This document shows positions 1-6,532 of a DNA stretch of 9,400 nt, in pieces. Origin of the DNA: Lysobacterales bacterium (GTDB lineage: Bacteria; Pseudomonadota; Gammaproteobacteria; Xanthomonadales; SZUA-36). The notes below the pieces were generated by a model, which made no database searches, had not been told where the DNA came from, and saw nothing but the letters and a program-made list of their open reading frames with translations. The first letter of the stretch is position 1. The number at the start of each line of letters is the position of its first letter. The position numbers and the translations under genes are program-made. The stretch covers positions 1-9,400 of the forward strand of contig SHZL01000096.1 in the NCBI GenBank assembly GCA_009692275.1, read 5' to 3'.

Positions 1-1162
1 CTCCCACAACCTCAATTTGGAAACCTTGGTCCGATATGAAGACCGCTTTGACGAAATTGTTCTGGAGGCGGCCCAGCTTGCACTGAAGGGAGGCGTGACC
101 ACGGTTTTCGATACTTGGGGGCCGCTCGACGCACTTCAGAAAGTGCGCGACGCCATCAACGAAGGGAAGATGCTTGGCAGTCGGATTTTTGTCGGGGGCA
201 ACGTGATTGGATCCAACGGGCCATTTACCGGGGGGTTTTTACCTCAGTCTGCCATCGAAAACGTCAGTGAATCCACACGCTCGCGCATTGACGAACGATG
301 GGAGCAGGGTATGGGAAGCGGTCTTCAGTTAATGTCTCCAGAAGAAGTTCGGTTTGCTGTCAGAGAGTACATTGCAAAGGACGTGGACTTTCTGAAGTAC
401 ATGGGCGATGCCGGAACTTTGATTTACTTCTCGCCACGTGTGCAGAGAGCCATCATTGAGGAGTCCCACCAGGCCGGACTCGTCGTTCAAGCCCACATCA
501 CCTCCGCCGAAGAAATGCACGTGGCAGTCGAAGCCGGTTTGGACATCGTCACTCATGGCGAAATGTCGATACCGCCGCACATATACTCGGCTGAGACCAT
601 CCGTGAGCTGGTCGAACGGGGTGTTGCGGTATCGTTGCTGCCGTTTACAGAGCGGCGCCTGAAAGCCTTCGAAGAGTATTCAGCGGGTCCGGCCGCGGGT
701 TTCAATTGGGTCCCCGTTTACAAGGCCGCGCAAGCAAACCGCCGCAACATGATCAAGGCCGGCGTCAGGCTACTGCTCTCCACGGACGCTTACATCAAAA
801 ACCCTGAATTAATGCCGGAACCACTCCTTCCTTTGGGGGCAGACATCGTTGATCCGGATCGGAAGATCGGCGAGGCGCACTTTAACGCATTGGTGGCCCT
901 CGAAGAGGATGGAATGGACCGGGTGGAAATTTTGAAAGCGGCCACCAGAAACATCGCCCAAGCATACAAGGTGGACGCTGACCTTGGCACACTCGAGGTT
1001 GGCAAAATCGCTGATCTGCTGATTCTTGACCGGAACCCACTGGAGAGTGCGCAAAACTACCGGACCATCAACACCGTGATCATGGGCGGCAAGGTTGTCA
1101 ACCGGGAAACGCTCCCGGTTGCACCGCTGATCAGTAACATCGACACGGCAACTTCTAATTGA
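1..1162 (+). CDS. Amidohydrolase family protein, N-terminus outside the window
   Basis: A metal-dependent hydrolase of the amidohydrolase superfamily (PF01979, imidazolonepropionase/COG1228-like). The family cuts C-N and related bonds in cyclic amides, dipeptides and similar compounds; the substrate here cannot be told. The frame is open from base 2 and has no convincing start: the TTG at 17 lies inside conserved sequence, so the signal peptide, the N-terminal sandwich and the first HxH metal motif lie upstream. Counting from that TTG, the visible active site is Lys127 in DFLKYMGD (probably the carboxylated bridging lysine), His160 in VVQAHIT, His180 in IVTHGE and Asp257 in LLSTDAY. Residues 323-362 form the usual C-terminal return to the small domain (GTLEVGKIADLLILD, then VIMGGKVV). 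A perfect 9-bp hairpin lies close to the 3' end. A broken paralogue follows on the same strand, which suggests an old tandem pair. Family assignment is firm; function is not. Confidence 0.93.
   Translation, partial: SHNLNLETLVRYEDRFDEIVLEAAQLALKGGVTTVFDTWGPLDALQKVRDAINEGKMLGSRIFVGGNVIGSNGPFTGGFLPQSAIENVSESTRSRIDERWEQGMGSGLQLMSPEEVRFAVREYIAKDVDFLKYMGDAGTLIYFSPRVQRAIIEESHQAGLVVQAHITSAEEMHVAVEAGLDIVTHGEMSIPPHIYSAETIRELVERGVAVSLLPFTERRLKAFEEYSAGPAAGFNWVPVYKAAQANRRNMIKAGVRLLLSTDAYIKNPELMPEPLLPLGADIVDPDRKIGEAHFNALVALEEDGMDRVEILKAATRNIAQAYKVDADLGTLEVGKIADLLILDRNPLESAQNYRTINTVIMGGKVVNRETLPVAPLISNIDTATSN
1099..1121. repeat. Perfect 9-bp hairpin in the 3' end of the first amidohydrolase gene
   Basis: CAACCGGGA (1099-1107) and TCCCGGTTG (1113-1121) are exact reverse complements around the loop AACGC. 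The hairpin sits about 40 bases before the stop codon. No T-run follows on either side, so it is not a normal intrinsic terminator. It could stabilise the 3' end of the message, be part of a dispersed repeat, or be chance in a coding stretch. Confidence 0.5.
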
Positions 1163-1283
1163 CACGGCGAAGTGGGCGCAGTTGACATCATGAGCCAGAG
1201 GACGGCTTCGAATCGCGCCAAGAAAGCTGACCGTTCAAAATGGCCTGCTCAGATCGGTTCGGTATCCGGCGGGATCAGACACC

Positions 1284-1289
1284 GGAGAG
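1284..1289 (+). promoter_or_regulatory. Ribosome binding site that sets the GTG start of the broken amidohydrolase
   Basis: GGAGAG lies 8 bases before the GTG at 1298. The peptide from that GTG is a textbook Sec signal ending in AFA-Q. An earlier in-frame ATG at 1190 would add 36 mostly basic residues and has no comparable site, so the GTG is preferred. Confidence 0.55.
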
Positions 1290-1297
1290 CGGTTTGG

Positions 1298-1583
1298 GTG
1301 AAACACTTGTCCGTTGTTGGACGTGAGGTTATCGCATTCGCAATATCGCTCGCTGCGGTTCCGGCTTTTGCACAACCTGTTGCTTTCGGGGGTGGAACGG
1401 TTGTTGATGGAAAGGGTGTGCGGCCGATCGAGAACGGTGTCGTGGTGGTCAGCGATTCGCAGATTATTTCCGTGGGCAGTGAAGGAGCACGTCTCCGTGC
1501 CTGTTGATGCGCACATTGCGGATGTCAGCGGCAAGTCTATTCTTCCTGGTCTTGCTGAAATGCATGTCCATCTGGCTGCCTGA
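1298..1583 (+). pseudogene. Broken amidohydrolase: frameshifted and truncated N-terminal fragment
   Basis: From GTG 1298 the product has a Sec signal peptide (hydrophobic stretch, cleavage after AVPAFA) and then the N-terminal strands of an amidohydrolase (FGGGTVVDGKG, then VVVVSDSQIISVGSEGA). The frame then hits TGA at 1505-1507. The continuation is in another frame: VSVPVDAHIADVSGKSILPG followed by LAEMHVHLAA, which contains the HxH metal motif. It stops at TGA 1581-1583. One extra base near 1490 explains the break: dropping it reads GSEGA-VSVPVDAH without a gap. The TIM barrel with the lysine, the later histidines and the aspartate is missing, and nothing like it follows. The intact amidohydrolase at 5054-6466 has the same layout (FVDVNVLPMSG, then YLMPGLSDMHAHI). 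I infer a dead gene, once the tandem neighbour of the upstream amidohydrolase. A sequencing error could explain the frameshift but not the missing barrel. Confidence 0.75.
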
Positions 1584-1738
1584 CACCGACGGTTACATCC
1601 GTTTCTGAATTGGCCTTGGAAACACCGCAAACCCGTAATGTAGCTGGAACTCCGCAGCGTTTCAGAAATGCAATTGCGCTACCAGAGAGCCATTGAACGG
1701 GTCGTATGTAGTAAGTGTTCTCTTTTACGAAGATCAGA

Positions 1739-1767
1739 TTGACTGCGTTATTTACTCACAATATTTA
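1739..1767 (+). promoter_or_regulatory. Possible sigma-70 promoter for the Asp-box gene
   Basis: TTGACT (1739-1744) is a five-of-six match to the -35 box. A spacing of 17 bases leads to TATTTA (1762-1767), a moderate -10 match. The start codon lies about 60 bases further on. TATAAA at 1783-1788 is another possible -10 but has no good -35. This is pattern matching by eye in an AT-rich region. Confidence 0.3.
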
Positions 1768-1789
1768 TACCACTATGTAGGATATAAAT
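1763..1789. repeat. AT-rich inverted repeat overlapping the candidate promoter
   Basis: ATTTATA (1763-1769) and TATAAAT (1783-1789) are exact reverse complements separated by 13 bases. The left arm overlaps the proposed -10 box of the Asp-box gene, which would suit an operator for a dimeric repressor. Low-complexity AT sequence makes chance a serious alternative. Confidence 0.3.
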
Positions 1790-1827
1790 CTTCTGAACCA
1801 GGTTTTCAAACATAGGATGCAGGTGCG

Positions 1828-3051
1828 ATGAAACTCACAAACTTGTTCTTTGCACTCATGGCTTTGAGTTCGCCGATTACTGCACAGTTGACTATGCTTC
1901 ACCACATAGAAAACCTGGGCGGCCTGGCCCGCGAACCCATGCTGGTGGAGCACCCTTCAGGTACGCTGTTCCTGGCTGGCTACGGCTCGCAGATAACGGG
2001 TACGGACTGGACGGCCCCACCGCTGTTGTGGCGCAGCGATGATGGTGGAAATAGCTGGTTCGCAGTGGATGTAGGTACATCGGAACAGGGAGCGCAGGGT
2101 AACTCAGATGTCGATCTGGCCGTGGGGCCCGACGGCACCATCTATTACATCACCATGGGCTTCAACCGGCAGACCGCCAGAGGAACACAAATTTCCATAG
2201 GCGTCAGCAGGGACGTCGGACACAGTTGGGTCTGGCATCGCCTGTCCACCACCGAGGGAGATGACCGCCCCTGGGTAGCGGTTTCGCCGGAAAACATCGC
2301 TCATGCCGTGTGGAACGATGGCAAGGGCGTGCGCCATTTCACCAGTGAGGACTCGGGTCAGACCTGGCAGGAGCTTGATCGCGTGAATGACAAAGGCGGC
2401 GCCAGCCATCTGGCGGTGGGGCCGGGTGGCCTGGTAGCGGTACGGATCGGTCCCGTTTCCGCGTCTGGCCAGAAATTGGATGCAGGTGTGGATGTAGTTG
2501 CAGTGAGCCGCGACAGCGGCCGCACCTGGACCAGGCATGAAGCACCCGCCAAACTGCGCTGGTATCCATTCGAAGCGGGCGAACCGGCAGTACCCCGTTG
2601 GGTTGAGCCCGTGGCCTGGGGTTCTGACGGCAAGTTGTATTCCTTGTGGAGTGAAGGAAAGTCGATGTGGCTCGGTTGGTCAGATGACTACGGGGTGAGT
2701 TGGACAAAACAGACCATATCCACCCAGGCAGGCACGGCATTTTATCCGTTCCTGAAGGCCGGCAGTGCGCGGGACCTGGCCGCAAGCTGGTTCGTAAGTA
2801 ACAACAGTGAATTGACCGCCCATCTGGCGCTGATACGGCCGGAGGCATCGGCCATTTCAATCAAACTGTCGGATGCGTTCACTCCGCTGTCGTGGGCGGA
2901 CACAACCGAACAGCGCGCGCCGGATGCTGCCGGGGAATACTTTCCGGTGATATTCCTGAGCAACGGTAATCTGGGCGCGGCCACGCCTATCCAGGATGCT
3001 GAAAACCAGCGCTATGGTTTCACCTGGTGGGAGTTCCAGGTCATTCAGTAA
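1828..3051 (+). CDS. Secreted Asp-box (BNR repeat) beta-propeller protein, sialidase-like fold
   Basis: A 407-residue exported protein with a short Sec signal peptide (MKLTNLFFALMALSSPITAQ, cleavage near residue 20). Five Asp-box motifs of the form S-x-D-x-G-x-x-W are visible at residues 70-77, 127-134, 173-180, 227-234 and 285-292. They recur on blades of the six-bladed propellers of sialidases and related BNR-repeat proteins. The conserved FRIP/RIP motif of true sialidases is absent: the matching N-terminal part reads LAREPMLVEHPSGTLFLAGY. I could not assign the arginine triad or the Tyr/Glu pair, so sialidase activity is not claimed; a binding or other glycan-related role is equally possible. 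The ATG at 1828 is chosen because it gives the signal peptide directly; the ribosome binding site is weak (AGGA at 1814-1817 or AGG at 1821-1823). The gene ends tail to tail with the hydrolase operon, 33 bases apart, and no terminator is visible between them. Confidence 0.92.
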   Translation: MKLTNLFFALMALSSPITAQLTMLHHIENLGGLAREPMLVEHPSGTLFLAGYGSQITGTDWTAPPLLWRSDDGGNSWFAVDVGTSEQGAQGNSDVDLAVGPDGTIYYITMGFNRQTARGTQISIGVSRDVGHSWVWHRLSTTEGDDRPWVAVSPENIAHAVWNDGKGVRHFTSEDSGQTWQELDRVNDKGGASHLAVGPGGLVAVRIGPVSASGQKLDAGVDVVAVSRDSGRTWTRHEAPAKLRWYPFEAGEPAVPRWVEPVAWGSDGKLYSLWSEGKSMWLGWSDDYGVSWTKQTISTQAGTAFYPFLKAGSARDLAASWFVSNNSELTAHLALIRPEASAISIKLSDAFTPLSWADTTEQRAPDAAGEYFPVIFLSNGNLGAATPIQDAENQRYGFTWWEFQVIQ

Positions 3052-3084
3052 CGATAGATTCCTGTTCTGATGTCAAGTGCTGGC

Positions 3085-5001
3085 TCAGTGCGGCACCACC
3101 GGCAGAACAAGACGAGAGGGGTATTGCGCCGAATGATGAATCGTATTTGTTGCTTCAAGCCACTCGGTCTCGTTGTAGTTGTCGCCTCCGGTGTTCAGGT
3201 TGCGGTCGTGGTTGGGAAACCGGCTGCTGGCGATTTCCAGGCGGATCTGATGTCCGGGCAGAAAAGTGTTTGACGTGACGTTCATATCTACCACGATCTC
3301 GTACACCTCACCCGCCTGCATGAATACTTTGCGGTCGAAGCCTTCCCGGTAGCGGGCACGAAGCACGCCTTCATAAACACCCATTGCCCGGCCGTCTGGA
3401 AATACGTCTACCAGGGTCAGATCGAAGTCCGTGTCCTTTGCGGTGGAAGAAACATACAGCACCGCTTTCATCGGTCCGGTCACGTCCAAGGCCTCGGTCA
3501 ACTGTTCCGACGTGTACACCAGCACATCGTTGCGGGTTTCCAATTCACGGCGATCGAACGCTCCGTTCCAGACATCCTCATCGCGGCCCCTCAGGGCAGA
3601 CAGCGTCGTGTTCGGCACCCCGGGATCATAGACGTAGGTATCTGCAGCGGCGCCACTCGGCGGCACGGTTTTCTGCATCCGGCCATCACCATGGTGGGAG
3701 TTGGCGCGGCCGTCGCTGGCCAGGAAGAACTCGCGGTATTGAGTGCCGGGCACTGGCCACTCCTCAGCGCTGCGCCATTCGTTGGCGCCCACGTTGTAGT
3801 ACTGGACGTGGGGCATGCTGTCCAGCGCCTTTTTGTTGTCATTCAGCCAACGGTCGTACCAACGCAGATAGGTTCCCCAGTAGTCGAAGCGTGCATCACC
3901 CACATCCAGATCCCCGATCAGGGTGTGTTCCGAAACCGTTTCCGACACGCAATGGCTGGTGGGTGAGATGATCGCATACTGGTTTTCACGGGAGGTGCGC
4001 GAAAGGGCCTTGCTGCGGAAGAAATTGAATTGCACCAGGGTATCGGCCACACCGTAATCCCGCCAACCGTTGATGTGCAGGGCCGGCACGTCGACCTGTG
4101 AATCCGCCATCAGGTAGCCCTGTTGCTTCCACCAGGGGTCATCTATTTCCAAAGAAGCCAGCAGAGCCCAGTCATTGGGCGGCGCTTTGAGCACATTGGC
4201 GATTTCGGTGATGGGCAAGGTCAGGTATGCGTCATTGAATTTCTTCAGTGTAGCCGGGTCCGCAAAAGCATCAAATCCGTAATATTTTGGCGCTGGATCA
4301 AAGAAGTCCACGATCTCCAGGAATTCCTCACGGGACAGCCCGGGCGGCGGCCGGTAGAACACCGTGGAGCCGGCGACTGCAGCCCAGGCGGCCACGGAAA
4401 TATTGACCACTCCGCCGCGCCGCCAGAACAGAGAATAGCGGTCTCCCACTGAACCTGTAGCCATCGCTGCAGATTGCGGGATAATCGCGGACAGATGCGG
4501 GTTCAGTGTTTGCGCCGCCTTGATGGTATTGGCGCCCGGATACGAACAGCCGATCATGCCGACCTTGCCATTGGACCAGGGCTGCGCGGCTATCCAGTTC
4601 AGCGCGTCATCGGTATCCTCGACATCGTTGACCGTTGTGAGGTACTGCCCCTCTGATTCGAATTTGCCGCGTTTGTCCTGCACCGCAAAGACAAATCCAT
4701 GGCTGGCAAAGAACCGGGCACGCGACCAGGGTTCGGCGCGGAATTGTGCTGAATTCTTGTTGTAGGGCGTGTGTTCGAGAATCGTGCCCATTTTCGTGCC
4801 GGCATTTACCGGCAGGTAGAGATCCATGGACAGTCGCACGCCATCGCGCATCGGTACGAAATAACTCCGCTCCAGGCGAACCTCGTACGGCCCCATATCG
4901 GGATGAACAGGTGTCGCCGCTGCATCATCGTCGCCATGGGCAGAACATGCGATGAGCATCAGGATCGCGATCTTGGTGAAGAGTGTTGTGAGCGATTTCA
5001 T
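3085..5001 (-). CDS. CocE/NonD-family exported serine hydrolase (peptidase S15-like)
   Basis: A 638-residue alpha/beta hydrolase of the CocE/X-Pro dipeptidyl peptidase group, whose members cut esters, amides or peptides. The nucleophile is Ser153 in GMIGCSYPGA. Tyr80 in EHTPYNKN fits the oxyanion tyrosine, and the 73-residue Tyr-Ser distance equals that of cocaine esterase (Tyr44/Ser117). Asp315 in NGWRDYG and His350 in SPTSHC complete the triad. A C-terminal jelly roll runs from about 460 to 635. The start of the protein (MKSLTTLFTKIAILMLIACS) contains a possible lipobox, LIAC with Cys19; Ser20 after it would favour the outer membrane, though ordinary signal-peptidase cleavage near Gly23 is also possible. 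Length resembles alpha-amino-acid ester hydrolases, but their Glu-Asp pair just after the catalytic Asp is missing (Asp-Tyr-Gly-Val here), so that activity is unlikely. GGAG (5008-5011) lies 6 bases before ATG. Last gene of the receptor operon, 52 bases after the amidohydrolase. Confidence 0.96.
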   Translation of the reverse strand: MKSLTTLFTKIAILMLIACSAHGDDDAAATPVHPDMGPYEVRLERSYFVPMRDGVRLSMDLYLPVNAGTKMGTILEHTPYNKNSAQFRAEPWSRARFFASHGFVFAVQDKRGKFESEGQYLTTVNDVEDTDDALNWIAAQPWSNGKVGMIGCSYPGANTIKAAQTLNPHLSAIIPQSAAMATGSVGDRYSLFWRRGGVVNISVAAWAAVAGSTVFYRPPPGLSREEFLEIVDFFDPAPKYYGFDAFADPATLKKFNDAYLTLPITEIANVLKAPPNDWALLASLEIDDPWWKQQGYLMADSQVDVPALHINGWRDYGVADTLVQFNFFRSKALSRTSRENQYAIISPTSHCVSETVSEHTLIGDLDVGDARFDYWGTYLRWYDRWLNDNKKALDSMPHVQYYNVGANEWRSAEEWPVPGTQYREFFLASDGRANSHHGDGRMQKTVPPSGAAADTYVYDPGVPNTTLSALRGRDEDVWNGAFDRRELETRNDVLVYTSEQLTEALDVTGPMKAVLYVSSTAKDTDFDLTLVDVFPDGRAMGVYEGVLRARYREGFDRKVFMQAGEVYEIVVDMNVTSNTFLPGHQIRLEIASSRFPNHDRNLNTGGDNYNETEWLEATNTIHHSAQYPSRLVLPVVPH

Positions 5002-5053
5002 TCAGATCTCCAGGCCTTGCGGTGCTGGTTTCTGCACAGCGACTGGCGCAAAT

Positions 5054-6466
5054 TCATTGTGTTGGTGCCGGCTTGCTTGCGGCCCGCAAGAGTTCGGCCG
5101 TGATCATGGACAGCAGTTCGCTCTTCAGCAGCCAGCGGCCATGAACCATGACACCTTCCAGTTGCCAGAGATTGTTTGTGTCTTCCAGCGGATTGGCGTC
5201 AAGCAGTATAAGGTCAGTCTCCTGGCCTGCAGTTACCGTGCCATCAGCGCTCGTCTGACCGAGGTAGACAGACGGCGCCACCGTGGCGGCAAACAACGCG
5301 TCGTAAGGTGACAGGCCGGCCTTGACAAAGTGGTCGATTTCGTCGATCACGGTAAATCCCGGAACCAGCGAGGGAAACGTGTCCGTGCCGATCATCAGTG
5401 GCGCGCCGGCGTCATGCAAAGCCTTGATGAACTTGTATTGTTGTGGCAGTACCCGCCCAAGCATGGCACGGGATTCGGGTGAAAAAATCTTCTCCAGTGG
5501 ATTTTCTTCAAGCATGCCCAGCATTTCTGGTGTCAGGTAGACGGCCATGGGGTGTTTGGCCATCTCCGGCAGGGTTTCGAAATCCGCCAGCATCATGTTG
5601 ACGACCAGCGTGGGTGTATTCCAGGTACCGGCGTGGGCGGTCTGCCGGGCGAGATCGGCCATGCGCTCATCCGACATACTCAGCCAGGAGGCAAAGCGCT
5701 GCGGGCTGCGGCCGCCACCAATGGCCAGGACGTCTGGTGAAAGGCCGTCGATATCGTAACCGCGCAGGTGCTCCACGGAAGACTGCCCGTCGGCCAGCAC
5801 TTCCTCGATACCGACCGTGAACGGTACATGGCCAACTACCCGTATACCCTGTGCCCTGGCTTCCTCGATAACGGCCGCATAGGCTTCGGCGGACAGCGTG
5901 TGGTAGACCTTGATGAAATCCCAGCCTTGCTGCGCATATTCCCTGACCCGGGTACGGGCTTCCTCGGCGTTCAATACCTTGACGGAGAAGTCCCAGACCG
6001 CATCTTCACCTTCCAGCAGCGGGCTTGTTGTATACAGTCGCGGCCCCAGGACTGCGCCGTCTTTGATGGCCTGACGCAAAGGCAAGTGACCGGGAAAACC
6101 TGCCATGTTGCGCAGGGTGGTAACGCCGGAAGCGAGGTACAGCAAGAGTTCGGCTGTAGTCCCCGGAGGTTCAGAGGGCGTAATGTGCGCATGCATATCG
6201 GACAGGCCCGGCATCAGGTACTTGCCCCGCCCGTCAATGCGCACGACGTCAGGCGTCAGCGTGATCTTGTCCGCCGGGGCTACGGCTGCAATCCGCCCGC
6301 CTCGCACCAGCACCGTCTGGTGGGTGAGCACCACTGGCCCGCTCATGGGTAAAACGTTCACGTCGACAAAGACGTACCACGGTTCTGGTGGTTCAAAGGC
6401 ATACCCCGGACCTGTGAGGGCCAAAACCACAGCAGCCACCGCCAGTTTTCGGATACATATATTCAT
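5054..6466 (-). CDS. Exported amidohydrolase, imidazolonepropionase-like
   Basis: A complete 470-residue binuclear-metal hydrolase (PF01979/COG1228 type), a group that includes imidazolonepropionases, Xaa-Pro and Arg/Lys-Xaa dipeptidases and other amide hydrolases. The signal peptide MNICIRKLAVAAVVLALTGP ends near GYA-F (after residue 23), placing the enzyme in the periplasm. The metal site is complete: His92 and His94 in LSDMHAHI, Lys186 in WDFIKVYHT (likely carboxylated), His213 in VVGHVPF, His233 in SSVEHLRGY and Asp362 in LMIGTDTFP. The C-terminal strands of the small domain are at about 410-447 (GTVTAGQETDLILLDANP, then VMVHGRWL). GGAG (6475-6478) lies 8 bases before the ATG; a second ATG four bases upstream is out of frame. 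It is the middle gene of the receptor operon, which suggests it acts on the receptor ligand or on what the CocE hydrolase releases. Imidazolonepropionase itself is unlikely, because that enzyme is cytoplasmic and found with histidine-degradation genes. Confidence 0.96.
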   Translation of the reverse strand: MNICIRKLAVAAVVLALTGPGYAFEPPEPWYVFVDVNVLPMSGPVVLTHQTVLVRGGRIAAVAPADKITLTPDVVRIDGRGKYLMPGLSDMHAHITPSEPPGTTAELLLYLASGVTTLRNMAGFPGHLPLRQAIKDGAVLGPRLYTTSPLLEGEDAVWDFSVKVLNAEEARTRVREYAQQGWDFIKVYHTLSAEAYAAVIEEARAQGIRVVGHVPFTVGIEEVLADGQSSVEHLRGYDIDGLSPDVLAIGGGRSPQRFASWLSMSDERMADLARQTAHAGTWNTPTLVVNMMLADFETLPEMAKHPMAVYLTPEMLGMLEENPLEKIFSPESRAMLGRVLPQQYKFIKALHDAGAPLMIGTDTFPSLVPGFTVIDEIDHFVKAGLSPYDALFAATVAPSVYLGQTSADGTVTAGQETDLILLDANPLEDTNNLWQLEGVMVHGRWLLKSELLSMITAELLRAASKPAPTQ

Positions 6467-6490
6467 ACATGTAACTCCAGAACCGTGGCC

Positions 6491-6523
6491 TAGGGAAACT
6501 CTGATTTATTCAGGACTTCCCTA
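6491..6523. repeat. Hairpin between the receptor and amidohydrolase genes
   Basis: TAGGGAA (6491-6497) and TTCCCTA (6517-6523) are exact reverse complements. Inside them CTGA (6501-6504) and TCAG (6510-6513) pair around a 5-base loop, and a three-base internal section joins the two stems with possible G-U pairs. It lies 9 bases beyond the receptor stop codon and about 25 bases before the amidohydrolase start. There is no T-run, so full termination is not expected. Such hairpins often protect an upstream message from 3' decay or partly block read-through, which would give more receptor than enzyme. Confidence 0.55.
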
Positions 6524-6532
6524 AATGGGTTA

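Larger units (their letters stand above)
1584..1827. other. Non-coding stretch between the broken amidohydrolase and the Asp-box gene
   Basis: No recognisable gene lies here. One frame stays open to about 1697 and would read as a short peptide (ELALETPQTRNVAGTPQRF and a few more residues), but I recognise no family in it; it may be leftover sequence from the deleted part of the broken gene. The second half is AT-rich and holds the candidate promoter and inverted repeat listed separately. No T-tailed hairpin terminator was seen. Confidence 0.5.

Noticed and set aside
1182..1187. TTGACA, a perfect -35 box upstream of the broken amidohydrolase
   Set aside because: No -10-like sequence is found at 16-18 bases; the matching positions are GC-rich.
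2339..2860. Minus-strand frame of 173 codons inside the Asp-box gene
   Set aside because: It is a shadow of the Asp-box repeats, rich in Arg, Pro and Ser, without motifs.
3052..3084. Bidirectional terminator between the convergent genes
   Set aside because: No stem with a T-run was found in the 33-base gap or just beyond it.
3384..3971. Plus-strand frame of 195 codons inside the CocE gene
   Set aside because: It lies opposite well-conserved CocE sequence, and its composition (many Arg, Pro, Ser, His) is typical of an antisense shadow in GC-rich coding DNA.
5768..6352. Plus-strand frame of 194 codons inside the amidohydrolase gene
   Set aside because: It is opposite the metal-binding motifs of the amidohydrolase and has no start signal or recognisable domain.
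5054..6466. Naming this gene hutI (imidazolonepropionase)
   Set aside because: The protein has a signal peptide and lacks histidine-degradation neighbours; only the general family is shared.
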